A stretch of DNA of 64,000 nt, taken from the NCBI RefSeq assembly GCF_024171885.1, contig NZ_JAMTCP010000010.1, forward strand, positions 37,648 through 101,647, read 5' to 3'. The translations under genes were made by a program, and so were the position numbers. The DNA comes from Streptoalloteichus tenebrarius (lineage in GTDB: Bacteria > Actinomycetota > Actinomycetes > Mycobacteriales > Pseudonocardiaceae). The notes beneath the pieces are model-generated. The model ran no database searches and had not been told where the DNA came from. It saw only the letters and a program-made list of their open reading frames with translations. Shown here piece after piece: positions 8,996-17,173 of the stretch (position 1 is the first letter of the stretch; the number at the start of each line of letters is the position of its first letter).

Positions 8996-10519
8996 GTGCC
9001 GGGCACAGGACTTTGGCGTACCAAGTCCGTCGAGCAGTCCATCGCGGACACCGACGAACCCGACACGCGACTGCGCAGGGACCTCTCGGCGTGGGACCTG
9101 ACGGTCTTCGGGGTCGCGGTCGTGGTCGGGGCGGGCATCTTCACGGTCGCCGCGAGCACGGCGGGCGACGTCGCCGGACCCGCCGTCTCGCTGTCGTTCG
9201 TCTTCGCCGCGATCGCCTGTGGACTCGCCGCGTTGTGTTACGCGGAGTTCGCCTCGACGGTCCCGGTCGCCGGCAGCGCCTACACCTTCTCCTACGCGAC
9301 CTTCGGCGAGTTCGTCGCCTGGATCCTCGGCTGGGACCTGATCCTGGAGTTCGCGTTGGCCGCCGCGGTCGTCGCGAAGGGCTGGTCGGGCTACCTGGAC
9401 CAGACGACGACGCTGTTCGGCCTGCGGGTGCCGACGGTGGTGCACCTCGGCGGGATCGAGTTCGACTGGGGCGCCGTGCTGCTCGTCGGCGTGCTGTGCG
9501 TCCTGCTCGCGCTGGGCACCAAGCTGTCCTCGCGGGTCAGCCAGGTGATCACGGCCATCAAGGTCGCGGTCGTCCTGTTCGTCATCGTGCTCGGCATCGG
9601 CTACATCAACACGGACAACTACACGCCGTTCGTGCCGCCGGCCGCCCCGGCCAGCGCGGGCCACACCGGGCTCGACCAGTCGCTCGTCTCGCTCGTCCTC
9701 GGCGGGCAGACCAGCCACTTCGGCATCTACGGCCTGCTGGCCGGCGCGTCCATCGTGTTCTTCGCCTTCATCGGCTTCGACATCGTGGCGACCACCGCCG
9801 AGGAGACCCGCAACCCGCAGCGCGCCATGCCGAGGGGCATCATCGGCTCGCTGGCGATCGTGACCGTGCTGTACGTCGCGGTGTCCTTCGTGCTGACCGG
9901 CATGCAGTCCTACCAGGACCTGGCCACGAAGACGCTGCCCGACGGCACCAAGCAGAAGTCCAACCTGGCGACCGCGTTCGCCGCGCACGGCGTGGACTGG
10001 GCGGCGCAGATCATCGCGGTGGGCGCGCTCGCCGGTCTGACCACGGTCGTCATGGTGCTGCTGCTGGGCCAGACCCGGGTGCTGTTCGCGATGTCCCGCG
10101 ACGGCCTGGTGCCGAGGGGGCTGGCGCACACCAGCCAGCACGGCACCCCGGTGCGGGCGACGGTCCTGGTGGGCGTCGTGGTGGCGGTCGCGGCCGGCTT
10201 CTTCCCCGCCGGCAAGCTGGAGGAGATGGTCAACGTCGGCACGTTGTTCGCCTTCGTGCTGGTCTCCGCCGGGGTGCTGGTGCTGCGGCGGACCCGGCCG
10301 GAGCTGCCGCGCGGGTTCCGCACCCCGTGGGTGCCGCTGGTGCCGATCCTGGCGATCCTCACCTGCGTGTGGCTGATGCTGAACCTGACCGTGCTGACCT
10401 GGGTGCGCTTCCTCGTGTGGATGGTGGCCGGCGTGGTCATCTACTTCCTGTACGGCCGCACCCACTCGGTCCTCGCGCGGCGGCAACGCGAGGGCACGGA
10501 GATCGTCGCCGGCGGCTGA
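8996..10519 (+). CDS. APC-family amino acid permease (Rv3253c-like)
   Basis: A 507-residue inner-membrane amino-acid/polyamine/organocation permease with about 12-14 hydrophobic segments. The first transmembrane region has the family glycine motif VVVGAGIFTV used in substrate binding. A long loop follows VLTGMQSYQDLATKTL, and RVLFAMSRDGLVPRGLAH is the typical cationic amino-acid transporter signature. The GTG at 8996 follows AGGAGGG and gives VPGTGLWRTKSVEQSI, a common N-terminus for bacterial CAT-like permeases. A TAGGGT hexamer at 8944 may be the -10. The position downstream of manA matches the mycobacterial order. Substrate is not predictable beyond an amino acid. Confidence 0.9.
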   Translation: MPGTGLWRTKSVEQSIADTDEPDTRLRRDLSAWDLTVFGVAVVVGAGIFTVAASTAGDVAGPAVSLSFVFAAIACGLAALCYAEFASTVPVAGSAYTFSYATFGEFVAWILGWDLILEFALAAAVVAKGWSGYLDQTTTLFGLRVPTVVHLGGIEFDWGAVLLVGVLCVLLALGTKLSSRVSQVITAIKVAVVLFVIVLGIGYINTDNYTPFVPPAAPASAGHTGLDQSLVSLVLGGQTSHFGIYGLLAGASIVFFAFIGFDIVATTAEETRNPQRAMPRGIIGSLAIVTVLYVAVSFVLTGMQSYQDLATKTLPDGTKQKSNLATAFAAHGVDWAAQIIAVGALAGLTTVVMVLLLGQTRVLFAMSRDGLVPRGLAHTSQHGTPVRATVLVGVVVAVAAGFFPAGKLEEMVNVGTLFAFVLVSAGVLVLRRTRPELPRGFRTPWVPLVPILAILTCVWLMLNLTVLTWVRFLVWMVAGVVIYFLYGRTHSVLARRQREGTEIVAGG

Positions 10520-10548
10520 CGCCCGCCCGACGACCGCGTGGTCCTGAC

Positions 10549-10586
10549 GGGAACGGACCTCGTCCACGGTGGCGGGGTCCGTTCCC
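10549..10586. terminator. hairpin between convergent permease and peroxidase genes
   Basis: GGGAACGGACC at 10549-10559 pairs with GGTCCGTTCCC at 10576-10586 around a 16-base loop. Its position between two convergent genes suggests a bidirectional terminator. Confidence 0.55.
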
Positions 10587-10649
10587 CGTTCCGGCGCGTG
10601 TCGTGCCGCCGCCGGCGTGCCCGGTGGGCGCACCGTCCCGGAAGGACGG

Positions 10650-11972
10650 TCAGCCCTCCAGGAGGGACTGGCCGACGTAACGGTCGCCGGCCGGTGGGAT
10701 CGCGAACAGCGCGCTCGCCTCGTGCACGATGAAGCGGTTGAGCGCGTCGCCGGCGGTGGCCAGGTTGTGCATCACCGGCACGAAGCCGCGGCGGGGGTCG
10801 GCCTGGAAGGCGAGGAACAGCAGGCCGGCGTCCCTGGTCCCGTCGGGCCGGGTGCCGTCGTCGTAGTTGAACGGCCGCCGGAACATCCGCGCCCCGCCGT
10901 TGGTGCTGGGGCTGGACAGGCGGACGTGCGCGTCCCTGGCGACGTAGGGCTGACCGTCCGGGCGCTTGACCGCGAGGTCGACCTGGTCGGTCAACGCCTC
11001 GCGGCCCAGGGGGGCTCCTGAGGTGGTGTGTCGGCCGATCACCTCGTCGCGCCGGTCCATCGGCAGCGCGTACCACTCGTCGAGCAGCATCCTGATCCGC
11101 CGCACCACGAGGTAGGTCCCGTGGACCATCCACTGTGGACGCTCCCACTCCGGCACCCACACCGTGGAGTCGAACAGGCCGCTGCCCGGCCGCGGGTTGT
11201 TCACCCCGTCCACCTGGCCCATCAGGTTGCGGGGCGGCGGGCTGGGCTGGGGGGCGGGGTCGAGCGCGCGGAAGCCGCGCTGGGCCCAGCGGAGGCGCAG
11301 CGTCCCCCCGACCTGGCGGCGCACGAGGTCGGCGAGGCCGCTGGCCACCATCTCGTCCTCGGCGCAGACCTGCACCAGCACGTCCCCGCCGCCGCGGGCC
11401 GGATCGAGCTGGTCGCCGGGGAAGGCCGGCAGGTCGGCCAGCGCCTCGGGGCGCTGCGCGTCGAGGCCGAGCCGGGACAGCAGGCTCGCGCCGAAGCCGA
11501 TGGTCAGCGTTGCCCCGCCGGTCGCCAGCCCGGCCAGCGGCAACGCCTCCTCCTGCCGGGCCAGCTCGCCGCCGGGGAGCCGGTCGGAGAGCCGCCGCAG
11601 GTCGGTGAGCGCGGTGGAGAGGGCGCGGCGGTCGCGGCGGTCCGCCACGCCGGGGTCGAGGTCGAAGGCGAGCAGGCGCACCTGCGCGGGGGGCGGGGTG
11701 GCGACGCCCGGCTGTCGGCGCGGGTCGCCAGCCGGGACCGGGCCCGACGAGGAGGGGCCCGACGAGGAGGGCGCGTCGCCGGGCGCGGCGGCCGGCGTGT
11801 CCGGCGTGCCCGACGGCCGGCGGGCGACGGTGATCCCGGCGCCCGCGGTCGCGCCGAGCGCGGCGCCGGTCACCCCCGCGGCGCCGAGCAGGCCGAGCAG
11901 CCGGCGGCGGCCCACCACGGGCCGCCCGGCCGGCCGCTCGGCCGGAGCCGGGGGCTCCTCAGTGGCCGCCAT
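10650..11972 (-). CDS. Tat-exported Dyp-type heme peroxidase (EfeB-like)
   Basis: A 440-residue dye-decolorizing peroxidase. The N-terminus has a twin-arginine signal (VGRRRLLGLLGAAGVTGAAL), so the folded heme protein is exported; a Pro/Ser linker follows to about residue 95. The Dyp signature GQVDGVNNP (GxxDG, distal Asp) is near residue 250 and the proximal heme ligand is probably the His in ARDAHVRLSSP. It overlaps by 14 bases the copper chaperone gene upstream of it, and both follow Sco1, so it is the last gene of a three-gene operon. EfeB relatives act with EfeU/EfeO in iron uptake, but those genes are absent here and the partners are copper proteins. Confidence 0.92.
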   Translation of the reverse strand: MAATEEPPAPAERPAGRPVVGRRRLLGLLGAAGVTGAALGATAGAGITVARRPSGTPDTPAAAPGDAPSSSGPSSSGPVPAGDPRRQPGVATPPPAQVRLLAFDLDPGVADRRDRRALSTALTDLRRLSDRLPGGELARQEEALPLAGLATGGATLTIGFGASLLSRLGLDAQRPEALADLPAFPGDQLDPARGGGDVLVQVCAEDEMVASGLADLVRRQVGGTLRLRWAQRGFRALDPAPQPSPPPRNLMGQVDGVNNPRPGSGLFDSTVWVPEWERPQWMVHGTYLVVRRIRMLLDEWYALPMDRRDEVIGRHTTSGAPLGREALTDQVDLAVKRPDGQPYVARDAHVRLSSPSTNGGARMFRRPFNYDDGTRPDGTRDAGLLFLAFQADPRRGFVPVMHNLATAGDALNRFIVHEASALFAIPPAGDRYVGQSLLEG

Positions 11973-12588
11973 GGCCGGAGCCCGAGGTGGGGGTCACCGA
12001 CCCACCCGACGGGGACTGCGAGGCGCGCGGAGCCTGCTCCTGGCTCAGGACCGGAAGACTCATGCTGATCCTCTTCCCGCTCGCGAAGGACAGTTCCACC
12101 GGAACCCGCTCGCCGGCGGCGAGCTCCTTCTTCAGCCCCACCAGCATCAGGTGCTGGCCGCCGGAGCGCAGTTCGACGTCCTGGCCGACCGGCAGCGGGA
12201 TCTCGTTGATCTGCACCATCTTCTCGGCGCCGTTACCGGTTGCCTGCATCGTGTGCAGCTCGGCCTTGTCCGCGACCGGTGTCGAGACCCCGGTCAGGGC
12301 ATCCGCGGCCGGACCGCTGTTGCGCAGCGTGAGATAGCCGGCGGTCATGTCCTTCTTTGGGGGCTGTTTCACCCAGCCGCCGCTGATCTGGAGCGGACCC
12401 TCGGTGGCGGTGGCCAGCGCGGGGGCCGGCGTCCCGGCGTGGCTGGTCGACCGGGTGACCTTCGGCGGGGTGACCGTGGTGGTGAGGGTGCTGGCCTCCT
12501 CGCTGTTGCTGCACGCGGTGAGCAACGCGCCGGCCGCCACGGCCGCCGTGGCCATCAGCGGGACCAGTCGGGTTCTGGCTCGCGCCAT
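11959..12588 (-). CDS. PCuAC-type periplasmic copper chaperone lipoprotein
   Basis: A 209-residue DUF461/PCuAC protein that binds Cu(I) and helps metallate the CuA/CuB sites of cytochrome oxidase. A lipoprotein signal ends in LLTACSNS. The copper-binding pattern is intact: ELHTM, then a Met in AEKMVQIN, then GQHLMLVGL (H-x-M ... M ... H-x-M). The C-terminal tail ends with GSGHGGH, a small extra His cluster that could also hold metal. The start ATG at 12588 has AGGAGAA upstream. The gene lies 20 bases downstream of sco1 and overlaps the Dyp peroxidase start, indicating translational coupling. Confidence 0.92.
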   Translation of the reverse strand: MARARTRLVPLMATAAVAAGALLTACSNSEEASTLTTTVTPPKVTRSTSHAGTPAPALATATEGPLQISGGWVKQPPKKDMTAGYLTLRNSGPAADALTGVSTPVADKAELHTMQATGNGAEKMVQINEIPLPVGQDVELRSGGQHLMLVGLKKELAAGERVPVELSFASGKRISMSLPVLSQEQAPRASQSPSGGSVTPTSGSGHGGH

Positions 12589-12608
12589 CGGGTGAGTTCT
12601 CCTTCCGA

Positions 12609-13241
12609 TCAACGATTGAGCAGGGTGCGCAGGTCGGTCAGCATGTCGTCCGAGCTGGTGCCGCTCCGGTAGTAGCCGGCGCCCTTCCCGTCCGGGGTGT
12701 AGAGCAGGACCTGGGCGCCGTGCGTGACCTCGTAGTCGCCGGCGGCGTCGGTCTTCGGCGGCTCGATCCCGATGTTCACCGAGTGGGCCGCCGCCACGAT
12801 GTCGTCGATCTTCCCGGTGAGGCCGACGAAGTCGGGGCCGAACTGGCGCAGCCAGGTGCCGAACGCCTCGGGGGTGTCCCTGGCCGGGTCGGAGGTGACC
12901 ATCACGACCTGCACCCGCTGGCGCTGGGACTGGTCCAGCTTGCGCACCGCCTGGCCGATGTCGCCCATCGTGGTGGGGCAGACGTCGGGGCAGTTGGCGT
13001 AGCCGAAGTAGAGCAGGGTGACCTTGTCCCGCAGTCGCTGGGCGAAGTCGAACGGCCGGCCCTGGAGGTCGGTGAGGTTCGGCTTCGGGGCCTCCAGCGG
13101 GGTGGGGAACGCCGCCGCCTTCAGCGCGGCGGCGCTCGTCGTGGTGCTGGTGCCGGCCGGAGCGGAAGATCCCGGGTCGCCGCAGGACGCCAACAGCAGT
13201 CCGGCGAGCAGGGCCGACGCCACGCAGCGCAGTGCTCGCAC
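12609..13241 (-). CDS. SCO1/SenC family copper-binding thioredoxin-fold lipoprotein
   Basis: A 210-residue Sco protein, a thioredoxin-fold copper chaperone and thiol reductant for cytochrome c oxidase CuA assembly. It has a lipoprotein signal with lipobox LLLASCGD, the copper-binding CPDVCPTT motif (Cys-x3-Cys) and the third ligand, the His in YEVTHGAQ. It starts with GTG after GGAGGAAC and is the first gene of the sco1, pcuAC, dyp operon. The pairing of Sco1 and PCuAC is common and makes a role in oxidase copper loading likely. Confidence 0.93.
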   Translation of the reverse strand: MRALRCVASALLAGLLLASCGDPGSSAPAGTSTTTSAAALKAAAFPTPLEAPKPNLTDLQGRPFDFAQRLRDKVTLLYFGYANCPDVCPTTMGDIGQAVRKLDQSQRQRVQVVMVTSDPARDTPEAFGTWLRQFGPDFVGLTGKIDDIVAAAHSVNIGIEPPKTDAAGDYEVTHGAQVLLYTPDGKGAGYYRSGTSSDDMLTDLRTLLNR

Positions 13242-13628
13242 GTTCCTCCTCCAGGATGCGCGGCGTTCGCCGCCGCGTCGTCGCGGCCACCGGTCGGCAA
13301 CCTCTCGGCAGCCTACTCATCCGAGCGGGGGTGATCCCGGGTGAGGGGAGGCGCTCGCGACCCAGCTCACACAGGGGCGAGAAGCGGCCGAATCTGGTTG
13401 AACCACGCAACATTCGCCGCGGTGCCGCGGTCCCTTTCCTGGTGGTGTTCCCTGCCTGGCCCCGCGCTGCGTGCGCGGCCGGAGACGGTGGCACGGGCGG
13501 CGCTCGGCGGCGGCCCCGCCGTGGATCACGGGGCGCTGGTCGGGCGTCCCCGATCATCCGAGGGCAGCGGTCACCGAGGGTCGGCGCGAACCGACCGGTT
13601 CACGCGGACGGCTTCCCCCGGACCGGTC
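13242..13628. other. intergenic region, no gene seen
   Basis: About 390 bases between the divergently placed ends of sco1 and the aldo/keto reductase gene, both read leftwards. It should hold the copper operon promoter; no clear -10/-35 pair or metal-operator could be named. Confidence 0.4.
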
Positions 13629-14489
13629 TCACGTCGACGCGTCCAACGTCGCGATCTCCTCCGGGGTCAGCCGCAGTTCCGCCGCCGCCGCCGAGTCCAG
13701 GATCGTCTCCGGGCGGGTGGACCCGGGGATGGGGACGACGACCGGGGCCTTGGCCAGCATCCACGCCAGGCACACCCGCTGCGGGCTCACCCGGTGCCGC
13801 CGGGCCACCTCGGTGAACGCCCGGTGCCGCCGGCCCAGCTCGCCGGCCCCGTTCATCCCGCCGAGCGGGCTCCACGGCAGGAACGCGATCCCCAGCTCCG
13901 CGCAGAGCCGCAGCTCGGGCTCGCTGTGCCGGAAGCGTGGCGAGAACTCGTTCTGCACGGCGGCCAGCCGGCCGCCGAGCACCGCGTCGGCCTCGCGGAT
14001 CTGGTCGGGGTCGACGTTGGACACCCCGGCGAGCCGGATCTTGCCGGCGTCCAGCAGCTCGGCGAGCGCGCCCACCGACTCGGCGAACGGCACCTTCGGG
14101 TCGGGGCGGTGCAACTGGTAGAGCCCGATCGCCTCCACGCCGAGCCGCCGCAGCGACGCCTCGCACGCGGCGACCAGGTGCTCGGGGCGCCCGTCCAGCT
14201 CCCACGAGCCGTCGGCGGCCCGCGTGTGCCCGCCCTTCGTGGCCACCAGCACGTCCACGCCCAGCGGGTGGTTGTGCAGCGCCTCGGCGACCAGCTCCTC
14301 GTTGTGCCCGAAGTCGTCCGCGCCGAGCGAGTAGGCGTCGGCGGTGTCGACGAGCGTGATCCCGACCTCCAGCGCGGCGTGGATGGTGTCGATCGCCTGC
14401 TGGCGACCGGGTCGGCCGGCCACCGACAGCGGCATCGCGCCCAGACCGATCTCGGACACGTGCACGCCGCCGATGCTGCGCTGCTGCAT
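13629..14489 (-). CDS. aldo/keto reductase
   Basis: A 286-residue NADPH-dependent oxidoreductase with the (alpha/beta)8 barrel of the aldo/keto reductase family. The catalytic tetrad is visible: Asp and Tyr in DTADAYSLG, Lys in VLVATKGGH and His in YQLHRPDPK. The cofactor-phosphate site near the end reads VVPIPGSTRPE. The ATG at 14489 follows GAGGAGGAG, a strong ribosome site. It is a single gene with divergent mutL upstream; the physiological substrate cannot be told. Confidence 0.93.
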   Translation of the reverse strand: MQQRSIGGVHVSEIGLGAMPLSVAGRPGRQQAIDTIHAALEVGITLVDTADAYSLGADDFGHNEELVAEALHNHPLGVDVLVATKGGHTRAADGSWELDGRPEHLVAACEASLRRLGVEAIGLYQLHRPDPKVPFAESVGALAELLDAGKIRLAGVSNVDPDQIREADAVLGGRLAAVQNEFSPRFRHSEPELRLCAELGIAFLPWSPLGGMNGAGELGRRHRAFTEVARRHRVSPQRVCLAWMLAKAPVVVPIPGSTRPETILDSAAAAELRLTPEEIATLDAST

Positions 14490-14585
14490 CGCTCCTCCTC
14501 GCCGCTCCGGGTCGGCCGGGTTGGCGTCGCTCCCGATGGTCCTTCCCCCGCCAGCTTTTCCCAACCGCCGGTCGGCCGCCAGCGG

Positions 14586-14591
14586 TAGCGT
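14586..14591 (+). promoter_or_regulatory. -10 hexamer before the small ORF and mutL
   Basis: TAGCGT, followed after 7 bases by ATG at 14599, predicts leaderless transcription of the small ORF and the overlapping mutL. Confidence 0.45.
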
Positions 14592-14598
14592 GCCGGTC

Positions 14599-14739
14599 AT
14601 GACCTCGTTGTCGGCGAAGGCGGGCATGACGGGCGCGGTGGGCCTGAACGGCGCGGTCGGCGTGGTGGGCGCGGTGGGCCCGGCCGGCGCGGCGGGCGCG
14701 GTGCGCGTGGTGGCCAGCGCGGACGGGACGCGCGCGTGA
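14599..14739 (+). CDS. small Gly/Ala/Val-rich ORF coupled to mutL
   Basis: A 46-residue reading frame of low complexity (repeats of GAVG and GPAG), without a recognised family. Support is positional: a TAGCGT hexamer ends 7 bases before its ATG, and its TGA overlaps the GTG start of mutL in a GTGA arrangement. It may be a leader peptide through which mutL translation is coupled, or simply the mutL 5' region. Confidence in it as a functional protein is low. Confidence 0.35.
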   Translation: MTSLSAKAGMTGAVGLNGAVGVVGAVGPAGAAGAVRVVASADGTRA

Positions 14740-16160
14740 CCCGCCTGCTGTGCCTGGACGTGGGGTCGACCTGGACCAAGGGCGCGTTGCTCGCCCCGGA
14801 CGGGGAGCTGCTGGGGACGGCCCAGCACCGGACGACCCCGCCCGAGGTGCTGGACGGCGTGCGCGCCGTGGCCGCCGAGCTGGGCGCGGAGGAGTGCGCC
14901 TCGCTGGCCTGCTCCTCGGCCGGCGGGGGCCTGCGGTTGGCCGTCGTGGGCCAGGAGCGCCTGGTCAGCGCGGAGGCGGGGCGACGGGTGGCGTTGTCGG
15001 CCGGCGCGCGGGTGGTGCACGTGTCCTCGGGCGAGCTGACCGGCGCCGGGATCAGGGAGCTGCGCGCGGCGTCGCCGGACGTGGTGCTGCTGGTGGGCGG
15101 CACGGACGGCGGCGACACCAGGGTGCTGCTGCACAACGCTCGGCGGCTGGCCGCGAACCGGGTCCGCTGCCCCGTCGTGCTGGCCGGCAACCGCGAGTCC
15201 CGGGCGGAGGCCGAGGCGTTGCTGCTGGCCACCGGGCGCACGGTCGTGGCGACCGACAACGTGCTGCCGGACGTGGGCGAGTTGGCGCCCGGCCCGGCCA
15301 GGGCCGCGATCCGCGCGGTCTTCCTCCGGCACGTGATCGGGGGGAAGGGGCTGTCGCGGGGGCGGCGCTTCCGGGAGATGGTCCGCGCCGTGACACCTGA
15401 CGCCGTCCTGCACGGCGTGTCCCGGCTCGCGACGGTGCTGGCGGAGGGCGAGGACGCCCCGGGTTCCGTCCTGGTGACGGATGTCGGCGGCGCCACGACC
15501 GATGTCTACTCCGCCGTGTCTACTGTGGACGAATCAACCGGGAGGAGCACGGTCGAGCTGCCTCCCGACCGCCGCACCGTCGAGGGGGACCTGGGGATGC
15601 GGTGGTCGGCGCCCGGCGTGGTGGCCGAGGCGGAGGCCGAGCGGCTGCTCGCCCCTGGTGAGGCGGAGCGTCTGCACGCGGCGGCGCGGCGGAGGTCGGA
15701 GCGGGTTCACTGGGTGCCCGGCGAGGGCGTCAGCGGTGGCGACGACGCGACCGACGCCGACGACGCGACCGACGCGACCGTCGCCGACGACGCGACCGAC
15801 GCTGACGACGAGGCCGCGCTCGACACGCGGCTGGCCGCCCTGGCCGCCATCATCGCGTTGCGCCGCCACCTCCGGCTGGTCGACGGCCGCCTCGGTCCGA
15901 GGGGCGCCGGGCTGCTCGTGCTCTCGGGCGGGGTGTTCCGGCACGCGGGCCCGGCCGCGCTGGAGGTCGTCGAAGGCGCTCTCCGCGGCGACCCGGTGCT
16001 GCGACCGGTGTTGCGGCACGCCGCGGTCGTGGTGGACCGGCGCTACGTCCTCGCGCCGGCGGGGCTGCTCGCCGCGGCGGGCAGGTCGGCCAGCGCGGAC
16101 GCGCTGCTCCGCGCCCACCTCGTGGCCCGCGTCGCGGCGATTTCCCCGGTCTCGACCTGA
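14736..16160 (+). CDS. MutL family protein (glutamate mutase L-type ASKHA ATPase)
   Basis: A 474-residue protein of the MutL/GlmL family, an acetate-kinase/Hsp70-fold ATPase found with adenosylcobalamin-dependent amino-acid mutases, where it is thought to act as a repair or activation factor. ATPase landmarks are LDVGSTWTKGAL at the N-terminus, VLLVGGTDGGDT, VTDVGGATTDVYS and LLVLSGGVFRH near the end. About residues 335-357 are a low-complexity Asp-Ala-Thr insertion encoded by an 18-base tandem repeat, so the protein length may vary between strains. No mutase subunit gene (MutE/MutS type) lies nearby, making this an orphan in the window. Confidence 0.88.
   Translation: MTRLLCLDVGSTWTKGALLAPDGELLGTAQHRTTPPEVLDGVRAVAAELGAEECASLACSSAGGGLRLAVVGQERLVSAEAGRRVALSAGARVVHVSSGELTGAGIRELRAASPDVVLLVGGTDGGDTRVLLHNARRLAANRVRCPVVLAGNRESRAEAEALLLATGRTVVATDNVLPDVGELAPGPARAAIRAVFLRHVIGGKGLSRGRRFREMVRAVTPDAVLHGVSRLATVLAEGEDAPGSVLVTDVGGATTDVYSAVSTVDESTGRSTVELPPDRRTVEGDLGMRWSAPGVVAEAEAERLLAPGEAERLHAAARRRSERVHWVPGEGVSGGDDATDADDATDATVADDATDADDEAALDTRLAALAAIIALRRHLRLVDGRLGPRGAGLLVLSGGVFRHAGPAALEVVEGALRGDPVLRPVLRHAAVVVDRRYVLAPAGLLAAAGRSASADALLRAHLVARVAAISPVST
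15741..15803 (+). repeat. 18-base in-frame tandem repeat inside mutL
   Basis: Three near-identical 18-base units at 15741, 15759 and 15786 encode DDATDA, with one 9-base interruption (15777-15785). It keeps the reading frame. Confidence 0.8.
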
Positions 16161-16187
16161 GAACGCGCTCCGGCCGCGCCGCTCGGC

Positions 16188-16490
16188 TCACTGTCCACTG
16201 TGGTCACTCGTTCGCCGCCGGAGCTGGACCCGGGTGCCTCGCAGCGCGCTGAGCCAGTCGGCGAGCGTGTTGGCGTCGGCGTCGCCGCTGCGGAGCACCA
16301 CGGTTTGCTGCTCCATCGCCGTGCGTAGGGCGCCGACGTCGTCCCGCGAGCGGGCCGAGGCCGAGGGAGACATCGACTGGAACGCCCAGTCGACCCCATG
16401 ATCGTGCGCGCCCACCAGCACGCCGCGGCGCCCGTCAAGGGGGGCTGAGCACCGAGGAATCACGGGCGGCCCACGGTCTTGGGCGATCAC
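16188..16490 (-). pseudogene. hypothetical protein fragment, possible EACC1-like component
   Basis: An open frame of 100 codons; the believable part is the C-terminal third, from MEQQTVVLRSGDADANTL to RVQLRRR. This resembles, weakly, the small effector-associated constant component EACC1 domains seen beside caspase/trypsin-like effectors in actinobacteria, but no effector gene is present. A second piece of the same coding motif (ADANTLADWL) lies at 16996-17024, beyond an IS remnant. The gene is therefore probably a rearranged leftover, and both the start and the function are uncertain. Confidence 0.35.
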
Positions 16491-17024
16491 GGGGTGGTCT
16501 GTCGTCCCAGATCCACACTGTCGTCGAGGGGGCGGGGAAGATCGCTGGCGGCACGTGTCACTCCTGGTCAGGCCGCTGATATGACGCAGCTAGAGTCGTT
16601 GCTGGAGGACCTCTCGGTGCCCCCCGCCCGGCCGGTCGTCCGCGTCAGCGTCCGGGCTCGCTGACCGGAGACAAGGCCTACGGCAGCAAGGCCCATCGCG
16701 CTCTGCTGCGGGGCAAGAAGAGCAAGGCGGTGATCCTCGAACGCCTGGATCAGGTCAGCAACCGGCTACGCGAGGGATCCCACGGCGGACAGCCGCCCTC
16801 GTTCGACAGCGCCCGGTACACGCAGGGCGACCAGATCGAGCGAGGGTTCAACCGCCGTAAGCAGTTCCGCGCGGTGGCCACCCGCTACGACAAGCTGGGC
16901 AGCCACTGGCAAGCCACCAACGACCTGGTCGAGGTCATCGATTGGATCCGCCCTACATCAGACAAAACCCGATCACGATCCGCGGACACGCCCTAAGCCA
17001 GTCGGCGAGCGTGTTGGCGTCGGC
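16252..17024. repeat. 29-base direct repeat flanking an IS remnant
   Basis: The same 29 bases, beginning AGCCAGTCGGCGAGCGTG, are found at 16252-16280 and at 16996-17024 in the same orientation. The two copies bracket the transposase remnant and lie in the same minus-strand coding frame. Confidence 0.9.
16581..16996 (+). pseudogene. IS5-family transposase remnant
   Basis: The C-terminal part of an IS5-type DDE transposase. Diagnostic pieces are GDKAYGSKAHRALLRGKK, a GGQPPSFD stretch and IERGFNRRKQFRAVATRYDK, which holds the third catalytic acid (Glu). An upstream piece MTQLESLLEDLSVPP is in another frame, with a stop/frameshift near 16662, and the N-terminal half is missing. The sequence GGACACGCCC just before 16994 may be the old right terminal repeat; no left counterpart was found. 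Not functional. Confidence 0.85.
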
Positions 17025-17173
17025 CGGTAGCTCTGGCACGAGCGCCTCCCTGGGCGCCGGGCTGCCGCCCGCGGTGACGGCCTCCTGTCGATCACCCAGC
17101 CGTGCTGGCCGTGCGCCTGAACCCCAGTGCCTCGACGGAAGGCTGTTCGTCCACTGTGGTCGGTCCACTGTGG

